Origin: Natronoplasma sp964602715
GTDB taxonomy: Archaea; Thermoplasmatota; Thermoplasmata; Halarchaeoplasmatales; Halarchaeoplasmataceae
Direction: 5' to 3'
Assembly (NCBI GenBank): GCA_964602715.1
Contig: CAZRSB010000005.1
Location: 7,178-71,177, forward strand
DNA length: 64,000 nt
The notes beneath the pieces were generated by a model. The model was not told the origin of the DNA. It did no database searches and saw nothing but the letters and a program-made list of their open reading frames with translations. Made by a program: the position numbers and the translations under genes. Shown here piece after piece: positions 8,124 through 16,507 of the stretch (positions are counted from its first letter, which is position 1; every line of letters starts with the position of its first letter).

Positions 8124-9230
8124 GTGAATGAAGATAAATTAAAAAAATTGAAAATCGAAAATTTCAAATTCCGATCTGGGAAAAAGATCCCTCTCAGCAT
8201 AGCATTTGAAACTTATGGGGATCTCAATAATTCTAAATCCAATGCTGTACTGATATGTCACCCTCTGACCCACAGTTCCCATGTAGCAAAACATCATGAA
8301 GGGGATGAAAAAGGTTGGTGGAAAGATATGGTTGGTCCTGGAAAATACATTGATACTAACAATCACTTTGTTCTATGTGTCAATGTGCCAGGTAGTTGTT
8401 ATGGAACTACGGGACCTTCATCTATAGATCCTGATACTGGGAAACCTTATGGGTCAGACTTTCCAAAGGTCACGATATCGGATATGGTAAAAACTCAGAG
8501 ATTAGTAATTGATAACCTGGGGATAGATAAATTAAAATCGGTAATTGGGGGCAGTATCGGCGGTCAACAAGTTCTAGAATGGTCAAAAAGGTATCCTTCT
8601 AAGACTAAAAGTATAATACCTATAGCTACAGCAGCTAGGGTATCTCCGATGTTATTAGGTTTTAGATACGTTTCACAAAATGCTATCCAGTCTGATCCAA
8701 ACTGGTCAGGAGGAAATTATTATGATGAGAAAAAAAGCCCAAAATTGGGACTAAAATTCGCTAGACAATTAGGACATCTTACTTATCTTTCAAGGGAGGG
8801 GATGAAGAAGAAATTTGGGAGAAAGAAAATTGAAAAAGGCGGAGAAGTTGAATTTGAGGTCGAAAATTATCTGAAATATCAGGCGGATAAATTTGTAGAA
8901 AGGTTTGATCCTAACTCTTATCTATATTTAACAGCAGCTATGAATAAATATGATCTCTCCAAAGGTTACGCAAATGATAAAGAAGCTGTTAAGGATTTTA
9001 ACGGATTGGTTTACCTCCTATCAATAGATTCAGATTGGCATTTTACTGTAGAAGAATCGGAGTATTTAGCAGAAGTGTATGAGCATACGGACTGTCTAGT
9101 GCTGCATGATACGATAGAAAGTCCACACGGCCACGATGCATTTCTGATTGAAACAGAGAGATTAGGCAAAAAAATTCAGTTGCTTTTAGATTATCTGTCC
9201 GATGGTGGATTAGAAACATTTTTAAATTAA
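8124..9230 (+). CDS. metX: Homoserine O-acetyltransferase (MetX)
   Basis: 368 residues, alpha/beta-hydrolase fold. It shows HPLTHSSH, the nucleophile elbow GGSIGGQQVLEW (Ser), SDWHFTVEES (Asp region) and the catalytic His in SPHGHDAFLIE. It activates homoserine with acetyl-CoA (succinyl-CoA use in some homologues cannot be excluded). The start is GTG 8124 preceded by AGGAGTGAT. The O-acetylhomoserine sulfhydrylase at 13.6-14.9 kb is the natural consumer of its product, giving direct sulfhydrylation to homocysteine. Confidence 0.93.
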   Translation: MNEDKLKKLKIENFKFRSGKKIPLSIAFETYGDLNNSKSNAVLICHPLTHSSHVAKHHEGDEKGWWKDMVGPGKYIDTNNHFVLCVNVPGSCYGTTGPSSIDPDTGKPYGSDFPKVTISDMVKTQRLVIDNLGIDKLKSVIGGSIGGQQVLEWSKRYPSKTKSIIPIATAARVSPMLLGFRYVSQNAIQSDPNWSGGNYYDEKKSPKLGLKFARQLGHLTYLSREGMKKKFGRKKIEKGGEVEFEVENYLKYQADKFVERFDPNSYLYLTAAMNKYDLSKGYANDKEAVKDFNGLVYLLSIDSDWHFTVEESEYLAEVYEHTDCLVLHDTIESPHGHDAFLIETERLGKKIQLLLDYLSDGGLETFLN

Positions 9231-9243
9231 TTGAGGTGAAAGA

Positions 9244-10215
9244 ATGGAAGAAAAAAAAGAAAAAATTGATGAAGTCTGTAAAAAAGAGGACAAACCAGTA
9301 ACAATCGAAGCTATTCCTTATAGAGGTTCCAATTTAGATGAATATACAACCGAATTAAAAAAGACAGGGATTACTGAATTAGCAACTTTCATGAACATTT
9401 GTGATAACCCAGTAGGAAAGGTACATACCGCCCCCATCTCTATAGCACATTTAATAAAAAACAGTTTAGGGATCACCCCTATAGTTCATATTACCTGTAA
9501 AAATTCGACATTGAGTTCCATCCAAAGAAGGTTTTTAGGTCTAGATGCCTTAGGAATAAATAATCTATTGATTGTTTCGGGTGATGGTCCTATCGGGGAT
9601 TATAGAAATGAATACACCCCCTCTTACATGAATTCTATAAATTTGATAAAAGGAATCAAAGACCATCTCAACCAAGGTAAATTGATTCCTGATTATTCTA
9701 ATAGAAGATATGTAAAAGAAAATACTAATCAGATTGATGATAAAATTGAAAATTTTGAGATCGAAAATAATACGGATTTTACAGTTGGTGGGGTGATCAT
9801 CCCTGAAAGAAAAGGCGAATTAGAATATGCAAAGAACAAAATAGAGTGTGGGGTAGATTTTTTCCAAACTCAAATAGTATACGATAAATATCATATTTGC
9901 TCTTTCATCGAAGATCTTGATGCTGAAGTAAAAAATTGTCCTCCTATTTTATTAGGTGTAAGACCAATATCTTCATATGAAGAAATTAAGTTCATAGCTG
10001 ACAATATCCCTCAAGTTAAAGTACCAGAAAGTCAATTAAAAGAGATAAGAAACACAGAAGATGTTAAGGAATTTTCTGCTGATATGATTTTAGAAATCAT
10101 AAATTTTGTTTATGATAATATAGAAAGAAATACATCTGGAGTTGAATTAGGGATTCATATTATTCCCGGTAATAATTATGAAATCACAAAAAAGATAATA
10201 GAGGAGATAAATTGA
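9244..10215 (+). CDS. MetF-like methylene-tetrahydropterin reductase
   Basis: 323 residues. TIM-barrel flavoprotein of the methylenetetrahydrofolate reductase family: VTIEAIPYRG at the N-terminus, VHITCKNSTLSSIQRRFLGL, LLIVSGDGPIGDY and CGVDFFQTQIVYD correspond to the conserved MetF strands. It should reduce a methylene-C1 carrier to the methyl form; whether that carrier is tetrahydrofolate or tetrahydromethanopterin is not evident. TTGAGGTGA precedes the ATG. Downstream mtrA overlaps by 4 bp, so the methyl group is probably passed to MtrH/MtrA. Confidence 0.82.
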   Translation: MEEKKEKIDEVCKKEDKPVTIEAIPYRGSNLDEYTTELKKTGITELATFMNICDNPVGKVHTAPISIAHLIKNSLGITPIVHITCKNSTLSSIQRRFLGLDALGINNLLIVSGDGPIGDYRNEYTPSYMNSINLIKGIKDHLNQGKLIPDYSNRRYVKENTNQIDDKIENFEIENNTDFTVGGVIIPERKGELEYAKNKIECGVDFFQTQIVYDKYHICSFIEDLDAEVKNCPPILLGVRPISSYEEIKFIADNIPQVKVPESQLKEIRNTEDVKEFSADMILEIINFVYDNIERNTSGVELGIHIIPGNNYEITKKIIEEIN

Positions 10216-10796
10216 CGGATAGTGAGCTATATCCATGGGCTGGTGATTTTTCTACAGGAGATCTAAACTCTCCTATAGCAATTGTCACGTTAGCCGAAGA
10301 TCTCGAATTTGATCCTGATAAAGTAGCTATATGGGGTCCTATGAGAACAGAGAACCTAGGAATAGAAAAGGTTGTAGCGAATACCATCTCTAATCCTAAT
10401 ATTAGATATTTGTTTGTGTGTGGTGAAGAGATAAAGGGACACAAATCAGGTAGGTCATTAATCGCTCTATGGAAAAATGGGATCGATAAAAGAGGTAAGA
10501 TAAAAAAAGCTCCAGGAGCTGTCCCGTATATAGAGAATCTTTCTTCAGAAGCTGTAGAACGGTTCCAAAATCAGATCGAAGTTGTAGATAAAATAGGAAT
10601 AACTTGTGAAAGAGAAATAGAAGCTCACATCGCAGATTATATTAAGAAAGAACCGGGCTCTTTTGAAAAACCTTATATTGCAATTAAAATAGAAAAAAAA
10701 GAAAAATCTATTATAGATACAGATTTTGCATTACATTCCTCATTAAAGGTGTCCGTATGGGGTAAAATTTCAAATATAGAAGAAGAGGTGAAATGA
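10212..10796 (+). CDS. mtrA: MtrA-like corrinoid-binding methyltransferase subunit
   Basis: 194 residues, similar to subunit A of tetrahydromethanopterin S-methyltransferase: YPWAGDFSTGDLNSPIA, NTISNPNIRYLFVCGEE, KGHKSGRSLIALWKNGI and KAPGAVPYIENL. In methanogen MtrA a His in this region ligates cobalt. The C-terminal membrane helix of methanogen MtrA is absent, so this one is soluble. It starts with TTG 10212 inside the metF-like stop. No other energy-conserving Mtr subunits (B-G) are here, which argues for a biosynthetic, not methanogenic, role. Confidence 0.88.
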   Translation: MTDSELYPWAGDFSTGDLNSPIAIVTLAEDLEFDPDKVAIWGPMRTENLGIEKVVANTISNPNIRYLFVCGEEIKGHKSGRSLIALWKNGIDKRGKIKKAPGAVPYIENLSSEAVERFQNQIEVVDKIGITCEREIEAHIADYIKKEPGSFEKPYIAIKIEKKEKSIIDTDFALHSSLKVSVWGKISNIEEEVK

Positions 10797-11710
10797 TGTT
10801 CAATTATACTGAGGAGCAGAAATGCTGCGAGTTCGAAGAAGTAAAAATAGGAGGACAGCCAGGAGTTTTACCCACTCTTATGATAGGATCAATTTTTTAC
10901 GAAAATCAATTTCAAGATTTAAAGACATCTAAAAAGGAAGCGATTAAGCTGATTGAAGAACAAAGAAATTTGTCGAAGATCACCTCTGTACCGTCATTAG
11001 TCGATATTTTCATATATGAAAAAGAGGAGATAGATTGGAAACTAGATTTTGCCCTTGATAATATAGATGGTATGTTCAGTTTAGATATGCCCGAATCAGA
11101 GGTCAGGATCGAAGTACTCAAACGTTTGGATGAGATGGATGCTCTAGATAGGGTTGTTTATAATAGCTTAAACCTAGGGTTGACGGATGAAGAAGAAAAA
11201 AGATTAAGAGAGAAACCACCTAGATCCACTATTTTACTAGGTTATAATCCACAAAAAAATAACACTCAGGGAAGATTAGAAATCATTGAAAATGGCGGTA
11301 AATTGATGGAAAAGGGTCTATTACCTTTAGCCGAAGATATTGGTATAGACTTCCCTCTTCTTGATACTGCAGCCACGCCCTTTGGGGAGAAGGCTTGTGA
11401 AGGGTTGAGAGCCATCCCTGTTTTCAAAAATGAGTTCGGCTTACCAACAGGTTGTGCTTTCCATAATACAGTAGAATCCTGGAATTGGTTAAAAAATTAT
11501 GAAAAAAAAGAAGAAATTTTCAATGCTTTAGATACGTCAATAAACAACCTTCCAGTATTGTTTGGTGCAGATTTCATTTATTATGGTCCAATCGAAAATT
11601 CATCCATAGCACTTCCTAACATCGCGATGATAAATAAATTATTGGCAGAAGGAGCAGAAGATTATTTTGGAGAGGATATAAATAAAAATCACCCATACTA
11701 TTCACTTTAA
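10793..11710 (+). CDS. mtrH: MtrH-like methyl-tetrahydropterin:corrinoid methyltransferase
   Basis: 305 residues. MtrH family: EIGGQPGVLPTLMIGSIFY-like start (KIGGQPGVLPTLMIGSIFY), VDIFIYEKEEIDWKLDFAL, LLDTAATPFGEKACEGLRAI, LPTGCAFHNTVESWNWLK and VLFGADFIYYGPIENS. In Mtr complexes MtrH moves the methyl from the pterin to the MtrA cobalamin. Start ATG follows GAGGTGAA; it overlaps mtrA by 4 bp. With MtrA and a MetF-like reductase behind homoserine acetyltransferase, the parsimonious role is methyl supply for methionine. Confidence 0.9.
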   Translation: MMFNYTEEQKCCEFEEVKIGGQPGVLPTLMIGSIFYENQFQDLKTSKKEAIKLIEEQRNLSKITSVPSLVDIFIYEKEEIDWKLDFALDNIDGMFSLDMPESEVRIEVLKRLDEMDALDRVVYNSLNLGLTDEEEKRLREKPPRSTILLGYNPQKNNTQGRLEIIENGGKLMEKGLLPLAEDIGIDFPLLDTAATPFGEKACEGLRAIPVFKNEFGLPTGCAFHNTVESWNWLKNYEKKEEIFNALDTSINNLPVLFGADFIYYGPIENSSIALPNIAMINKLLAEGAEDYFGEDINKNHPYYSL

Positions 11711-11810
11711 ATTTGTAGGAGGATAAATCATGATAAGAGATAGAATAGATATAAAGCAGATAGATAAAAAGGTCGGTTCCATGTATTATTGTTTATCCTA
11801 CCCTACAAAT
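11711..11810 (+). promoter_or_regulatory. Long inverted repeat that would sequester a ribosome site
   Basis: ATTTGTAGGAGGATAAA at 11711-11727 can pair with TTTATCCTACCCTACAAAT at 11792-11810 over about 17 bp with a two-base bulge. The 5' arm begins right after the mtrH stop and contains the strong AGGAGG site of the ORF at 11730. The roughly 64-base loop is unpaired by eye. It may be a terminator-like or regulatory RNA structure. Confidence 0.55.
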
Positions 11811-11894
11811 AAAATATCAAAAAATATTTGTAATTCGAATAGTATTCATAAAGTATCTAAAATTATTAAAATGAAGGTGATATTGTGTTTTTAG
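11730..11894 (+). CDS. Small hypothetical ORF after mtrH
   Basis: 54 codons beginning MIRDRIDIKQIDKKVGSMYY, with an excellent TAGGAGG ribosome site, but no family I recognise and a C-terminal half of low-complexity AT-rich codons. It ends inside the start of the next regulator gene. The ribosome site lies in a long inverted repeat. It may be a leader ORF for the regulator, a remnant of a longer gene, or not translated. Confidence 0.35.
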   Translation: MIRDRIDIKQIDKKVGSMYYCLSYPTNKISKNICNSNSIHKVSKIIKMKVILCF

Positions 11895-12415
11895 AATATG
11901 AAACGTTGGTTAAAGAAATAAAGTCTAAACGAAAAGAACTAGGTTGGTCTCAGAAAAAGTTGGCTGAAAAAGCTGGAGTCTCTCAATCATTGATTGCTAA
12001 ATTCGAGAGAATGGAAAATGTGCCAAACTATGAATCCGTAAAAAAAATCTACCAGGTTTTACAAGAAGAAAAGGATATAGAATATGTTGGAGATTATGCT
12101 AATGAAAATATAATATCGATAAACAGCGATGATACGGTAGGTAAGGCTATCGACGTTATGCTAGAAAATGATTTTTCTCAACTCCCTGTAAAAGAAGAGG
12201 GTGATTACGTAGGTATGGTTTTAAGTAGTGATGTGGTTGGAGAGGATAGAGAAAAAAGAGTAAGGGATGTGATGAAAAACTCATTTCCTATACTGCCTGC
12301 TAAAAGTTCAAAATCAGTAGTCATCGAACTCCTCAAAGAAAAAAAATACAATGCTGTTCTGATAAAGGATGAAGATAAAAATTGGAAAATTATAACTCCT
12401 GCAGATTTATTATAA
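11885..12415 (+). CDS. XRE-type HTH regulator with CBS pair
   Basis: 176 residues from GTG 11885 (GGTGATATT just upstream). An N-terminal Cro/CI-type helix-turn-helix (about 8-60: KRKELGWSQKKLAEKAGVSQ) is followed by two CBS motifs (about 70-176: VGKAIDVMLENDFSQLPVKE; RVRDVMKNSFPILPAKSS). CBS pairs commonly bind adenosyl compounds such as AMP, ATP or S-adenosylmethionine. At the end of a methionine operon, S-adenosylmethionine sensing is an attractive guess but is not shown by the sequence. Confidence 0.85.
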   Translation: MFLEYETLVKEIKSKRKELGWSQKKLAEKAGVSQSLIAKFERMENVPNYESVKKIYQVLQEEKDIEYVGDYANENIISINSDDTVGKAIDVMLENDFSQLPVKEEGDYVGMVLSSDVVGEDREKRVRDVMKNSFPILPAKSSKSVVIELLKEKKYNAVLIKDEDKNWKIITPADLL

Positions 12416-12423
12416 ATGATTCT

Positions 12424-12548
12424 TCAACTCTATCTTTAACGAAAATTCATTCTCCACTTAAACCTCTATAACATCTCTCATTTGTATCACACAGTCATTG
12501 ATTTATTTTTCTTCTGAATTATTGAATACTAACGTTTAGTGGAAATTT
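12424..12548. other. Short spacer before the transposase remnant
   Basis: AT-rich with no ORF. ACTAACGTTTAGTGGAA near 12529-12545 vaguely resembles the TTTAGTGAT terminal repeats seen elsewhere and may be a decayed element end, but the match is short. Confidence 0.3.
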
Positions 12549-13253
12549 TCATTCCCACGCTCCATAGAATTTATTTAAATTCCGTGTAAATGCACAGCAT
12601 TTGACAAGGACCTTCAGAGCTAATTCTCTCCATCTAAGCCAGCCTTACGACTGGAGATGTAGTCGTCCATCTTTGCTTTATAGAGTTAATAACTGCTTCT
12701 ACGATCTCTCGATTGTGATATTAATCCAACCATTCTTCTTCTTCTTTTTCAGTAAATTCATAGAAAGAGGCCTTCTGTGCAGAACAATCTTTTGTTCTTC
12801 CAGTAGCGTTTTCACTGAAAGACAAGAACGATTGTTCATTCTTATCATCTACTAACTGACAGTTTTGTCTACTAGAATAAGCACCGTCACACCTGACTTT
12901 TTCAACATGAGGAAGGTATTTGATCAACCGTTCGAAGACTAGACTATCATGACTTTTCCCATCAGTGATTGAAAACTGATGGATTATACCAGTTTCAACA
13001 TCGACAGCAATATGTAATTTTAAGTACTCTTTCAGGCTGTTCTCTTTTTGGACTTTGATGTCAAACCACTTGGAGCTGTTAGTAGTACTGAAGCCAGTAC
13101 TATCAACAGCTATGTTCATATTTCTTTTTCTAAACTCTTTGACAATAAATCGGATCAACTTTCTCAAATAGACCATACTAAGTTTATCTATACCTCTATG
13201 TAAGCAGGAATTATAAATTCCTGCGCTCTTAGGAAAATTAGTTATTTTACTAT
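12549..13253 (-). pseudogene. Decayed IS5-like DDE transposase
   Basis: Minus-strand frame from about 13253 reads KITNFPKSAGIYNSCL, then LSMVYLRKLIRFIVKEFRK, the DDE catalytic start MNIAVDSTGFS, HIAVDVETGIIHQFSITDGK (second Asp region) and RCDGAYSSRQN. It meets a TAA at 12721-12723, yet the same frame continues YHNREIVEAVINSIKQRW. After that, coding moves through two other frames (DDYISSRKAG, then WLRWRELALKVLVKCCAFTR) to a stop at 12549. The N-terminus is missing. Inactive by a stop, at least two frameshifts and truncation. Confidence 0.85.
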
Positions 13254-13613
13254 AAAAGGAGCCTAAGCATTTTTAAAGTAAGTTTAGGATATATCATATC
13301 TAGTCAAAAGAAATCCAGTCAAAAGAAATAATGATCGCAGTTATTATATTGGAAAAAGGCTTCTTGAATATATGGAATACCGAGGGATACGGATTTGATT
13401 TATCTATTAGTCCTCTATGAAACCTTTAGAGGTAGAAAGAGAAGACAAAATTTATATTTAAAATCACAAACATATTTGGAAAGCGATACTTTGAATTAGA
13501 GAATATTAAAATCATTTAGAGTCTGAAAAATAAAATCTGTTTTTGATTCAACCGCGTAAAGGATACTGTTTAAAGGGCTTGGAGTATATCTCTTTAAATT
13601 TCATTGCTGACCA
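13254..13613. other. Gene-free interval with tandem repeat and hairpin
   Basis: No credible ORF. AGTCAAAAGAAAT occurs twice in tandem (13302-13314 and 13317-13329). CCTCTA/TAGAGG (13412-13417, 13427-13432) forms a 6-bp hairpin. The rest is AT-rich, probably debris beside the transposase relic. Confidence 0.5.
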
Positions 13614-14906
13614 TTAGATTTCATTTAAGGCTTGGTCAACATCTTCAATTATGTCTTCTAAAGCCTCTATCCCTATTGATAAACGTATGAAATCCTCGGT
13701 TATACCACCTTCTCTTCGCTGTTTTGGTAATAATTGTGAATGAGTTGTACTCCATGGATGTATCGCTAATGATTTTGCATCCCCAACATTTGCTAAGTGG
13801 GAAAAAAGCTCTAAATTTTCTATAAATTTTTTTCCAGCTTTACTTCCCCCTTTTATTCCAAACCCGACCATTCCTCCATAACCATTGTCTAAATACTTCT
13901 TTGCTAAATTATGAGTTTCATGAGTTGGTAGTCCTGGATAAGTAACCCATTTTATTTTGGGATGATCTTCAAGGAACTTAGCCACCTCTTTAGCATTCCT
14001 TGAATGTTTTTCCATCCTGAGATGCAGAGTTTCTAATCCCTGCAAAAATAAAAATCCATTGAATGGGCTCATACATGGTCCTAGGTCTCGAGTATATCGA
14101 GATTTTAACTTCATGATATAGGAAAGCTCATTGAATTCCTCTTGATAATTAATACCACCTCTATACCCTAAGTCAATCTCTGTAAGTTCAGGAAAATCCC
14201 CTTCATCCCAGTCAAAGTTTCCAGAATCTACTACTATTCCTCCTATCACGGTTCCATGGCCTCCTATCCATTTAGTTGCTGAATGAGTTATGATATCTGC
14301 TCCCCACTTAATTGGATTACATAAATAAGGGGTTGCGAATGTATTATCTATGAAAAGAGGGATATCGTTTTCGTGGGCTACTGATGCGATTTCATCGATA
14401 TCTAACACGTTTAGCTTAGGATTACCTATGGTTTCACCAAAAACAGCCTTTGTTCTTGAATCGATTGCTTCAGAAAAATTCTGTGGCGATGGTTCAACAA
14501 ATTCAACGTCTATTTCAAATTTGTTTGAAAAGGTCAGATCGAATAAGGTAACTGTTCCACCATATAATGTTTTAGATGCGACAATCTTATCGCCAGGACC
14601 AGCGATCGTAAGCAAAGCTAAAGTGTTCGCTGATTGGCCTGAGGCAGTGGCAGCAGCAGCTATCCCTCCCTCAAGAGCTGCTAATCTCTTTTCTAATATC
14701 TCATAGGTTGGATTAGTAAAACGGCTATAGATCTGACCTGGAAATTCAGGAGATTCCAAACCAAACAGTTCGGCCGCTTGTTCAGTACTTTCAAATGTGT
14801 AAGCTACCGTAGGATAGATAGGTGGCGCTCTTGCCCGAGTAGAGGGATCCGGCTTTTGACCTGCGTGCAGTGCCTTTGTTTCAGGTCTATAATCTTCTTT
14901 TGACAT
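13614..14906 (-). CDS. metY: O-acetylhomoserine sulfhydrylase
   Basis: 430 residues, Cys/Met-metabolism PLP enzyme. Signatures: ETKALHAGQKPDPSTRARA, PIYPTVAYTFES, IYSRFTNPTYEILEKRLAAL, PLFIDNTFATPYLCNPIKWG, the PLP lysine in HSATKWIGGHG, and LAIHPWSTTHSQL. The length (about 430) and insertions match the sulfhydrylase rather than cystathionine synthases or lyases (about 390). It would convert O-acetylhomoserine (from MetX) and sulfide to homocysteine. It is separated from the methionine operon by the transposase relic and oppositely oriented, so it has its own promoter. Confidence 0.93.
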   Translation of the reverse strand: MSKEDYRPETKALHAGQKPDPSTRARAPPIYPTVAYTFESTEQAAELFGLESPEFPGQIYSRFTNPTYEILEKRLAALEGGIAAAATASGQSANTLALLTIAGPGDKIVASKTLYGGTVTLFDLTFSNKFEIDVEFVEPSPQNFSEAIDSRTKAVFGETIGNPKLNVLDIDEIASVAHENDIPLFIDNTFATPYLCNPIKWGADIITHSATKWIGGHGTVIGGIVVDSGNFDWDEGDFPELTEIDLGYRGGINYQEEFNELSYIMKLKSRYTRDLGPCMSPFNGFLFLQGLETLHLRMEKHSRNAKEVAKFLEDHPKIKWVTYPGLPTHETHNLAKKYLDNGYGGMVGFGIKGGSKAGKKFIENLELFSHLANVGDAKSLAIHPWSTTHSQLLPKQRREGGITEDFIRLSIGIEALEDIIEDVDQALNEI

Positions 14907-15150
14907 TTTTATTCGACCTCATTTACATTTTTTACTTCTAAAAGCAAAACGATTATATAAATATTTTCTATTTTATTAAATTGTTGATATTAGAATAATA
15001 TCTCTTCGTACATTATTCGAATAGAGAAATATAATTCAATTAGGAATGGTTGGATAAGTTGATTCATCTAAATATCCATATAATAGTCTCTCTATTTAAT
15101 GTTTCACTTCAGGACAAGTTTCCCTATACTTAAATTAAAAGGTGAATAAG

Positions 15151-15966
15151 ATGGGCAAAAAGAAAATCGGTTTTCAAGGGATTAAAGGATGCAATAGTTC
15201 GGTTGCCGCAAAAAAGTACACAAAATCAATGGATCAAGTGGGCTTTAGAACATTTAAAGAGATATTTAAAGAATTAGAAAAGAACAATCTCACATTAGGA
15301 ATTCTTCCAGTGGAAAATTCATTAACTGGTGGAGTAATAGAAGTGAATAAACTTCTGATAAAAAAGGATGTTAAAATTGTAGGCGAATTAAAATTACCAA
15401 TAACTTATGCTTTACTCTCCTACGAAGACAGAACAATTGAAGAGATGGATAAAGTCTTCTCTCATCCCCAAGCCTTGAGCCAGTGCTCTCATTTTTTGTC
15501 AAATCACGATTTAGAAGTTATACCACATTTTGATACAGCTGGAGCAGCCAAAATGCTTGCTGAAGAAGAAAAGAGAAAAGCGTGTGCTATCGCAAGAACG
15601 GAATGTTCTGATTTATTCAATTTACATCAGATCACTAATGAAATAGAAAATAATGATGAAAATAAGACCAGATTTGTAATTATAAGTAAAAGTGGTGAAC
15701 AGAAAGGAGATAAAGCTTCAGTTGTATTTTCGGTTCCTCATAAACCAGGAAGTCTACAACGAATACTCAAAGTATTTGAAGATCATAATATCAATCTAAC
15801 TCGTATAGAGTCAGTGCCAATCACAAATCAATCATGGAAATACTATTTTTTCTTAGATTTTGAATTGAAAGATGAAAGGCAACAAAATTTCCAGCTAATA
15901 GTAAATATATTGGAAAAAAAAGTAAATTATTTTAACTCTCTTGGCTGCTATTATGCCCACAAATGA
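15151..15966 (+). CDS. pheA: Prephenate dehydratase
   Basis: Converts prephenate to phenylpyruvate for phenylalanine. The dehydratase domain covers about 1-180: GILPVENSLTGGVIEVNKLL, VFSHPQALSQCSHFL, and the TRF motif in NKTRFVIISK. A C-terminal ACT domain (about 190-270) has PHKPGSLQRILKVFEDHNIN followed by LTRIESVP, where the usual ESRP has Val for Arg; that loop binds phenylalanine in the family. ATG 15151 follows AGGTGA and is preferred over GTG 15142. No chorismate mutase domain is fused. Confidence 0.92.
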   Translation: MGKKKIGFQGIKGCNSSVAAKKYTKSMDQVGFRTFKEIFKELEKNNLTLGILPVENSLTGGVIEVNKLLIKKDVKIVGELKLPITYALLSYEDRTIEEMDKVFSHPQALSQCSHFLSNHDLEVIPHFDTAGAAKMLAEEEKRKACAIARTECSDLFNLHQITNEIENNDENKTRFVIISKSGEQKGDKASVVFSVPHKPGSLQRILKVFEDHNINLTRIESVPITNQSWKYYFFLDFELKDERQQNFQLIVNILEKKVNYFNSLGCYYAHK

Positions 15967-16117
15967 CTAAAAATCAGTGACTCTTTACTAGTCTAGTTGT
16001 GATATAATATGAATTCGACGACTGATACAAAAACGAACGTAATGTCCCACCAATATATATTTACCTATAGAGTTATGTTGGATGAGATGAGAAACATTTT
16101 TACGTATATAAAAAGGA

Positions 16118-16191
16118 AGCCACCGGTGGGATTTGAACCCACGACCTGCTGATTACAAGTCAGCCGCTCTGCCGGCCTAAGCTACGGTGGC
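16118..16191 (-). tRNA. tRNA-Thr (TGT anticodon)
   Basis: Minus strand begins GCCACCG and ends CGGTGGC plus a discriminator T. The anticodon arm is GCTGA CTTGTAA TCAGC (anticodon TGT), and the T arm GTGGG TTCAAAT CCCAC pairs perfectly. No intron; CCA is not encoded. Confidence 0.93.
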
Positions 16192-16507
16192 GAGTGGAAC
16201 GAGTAGATTCCAAGATATTTATAGTGGAACCTTTTTTATTCAATAAACCCCAAATGGTACCCCAAAATAAGATTTTTGGTTAACTCCAAGCAGATCCTTA
16301 GAATATCAAATGACGAAATCAGTAAGACAATTATTTAAATGTAATACTTAATTAAAAAATCCATCATGTTTTAGATATTGATAATCACTTCGGGAAAATA
16401 TTTATATATCTCGGACACATGTAGTATAATGTCCTACAATAAGGGGATATTAGTAAGACAATACGGAATACTCGTAAGACAAAACTTGTTCAGAAGGTGT
16501 TCGAAGG
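16192..16507 (+). promoter_or_regulatory. Promoter and GTAAGACAA repeats before the RHH-FtsZ pair
   Basis: No gene here. A TATA-like AATATTTATATATC lies around 16397-16410. GTAAGACAA occurs at 16322-16330, 16453-16461 and 16474-16482; the last two are 21 bp apart, two helical turns, and lie just before the ribbon-helix-helix gene. This spacing suits an operator bound by that regulator. Another copy is at 30208-30216. Confidence 0.5.

Noticed and set aside
8124..11710. Methanogenesis genes
   Set aside because: Only soluble MtrA and MtrH are present, inside an amino-acid operon; no mcr or membrane Mtr subunits in the window.
12601..12855. Plus-strand 84-codon ORF over the transposase remnant
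   Set aside because: It lies antisense to the recognisable decayed transposase and has no coding features.
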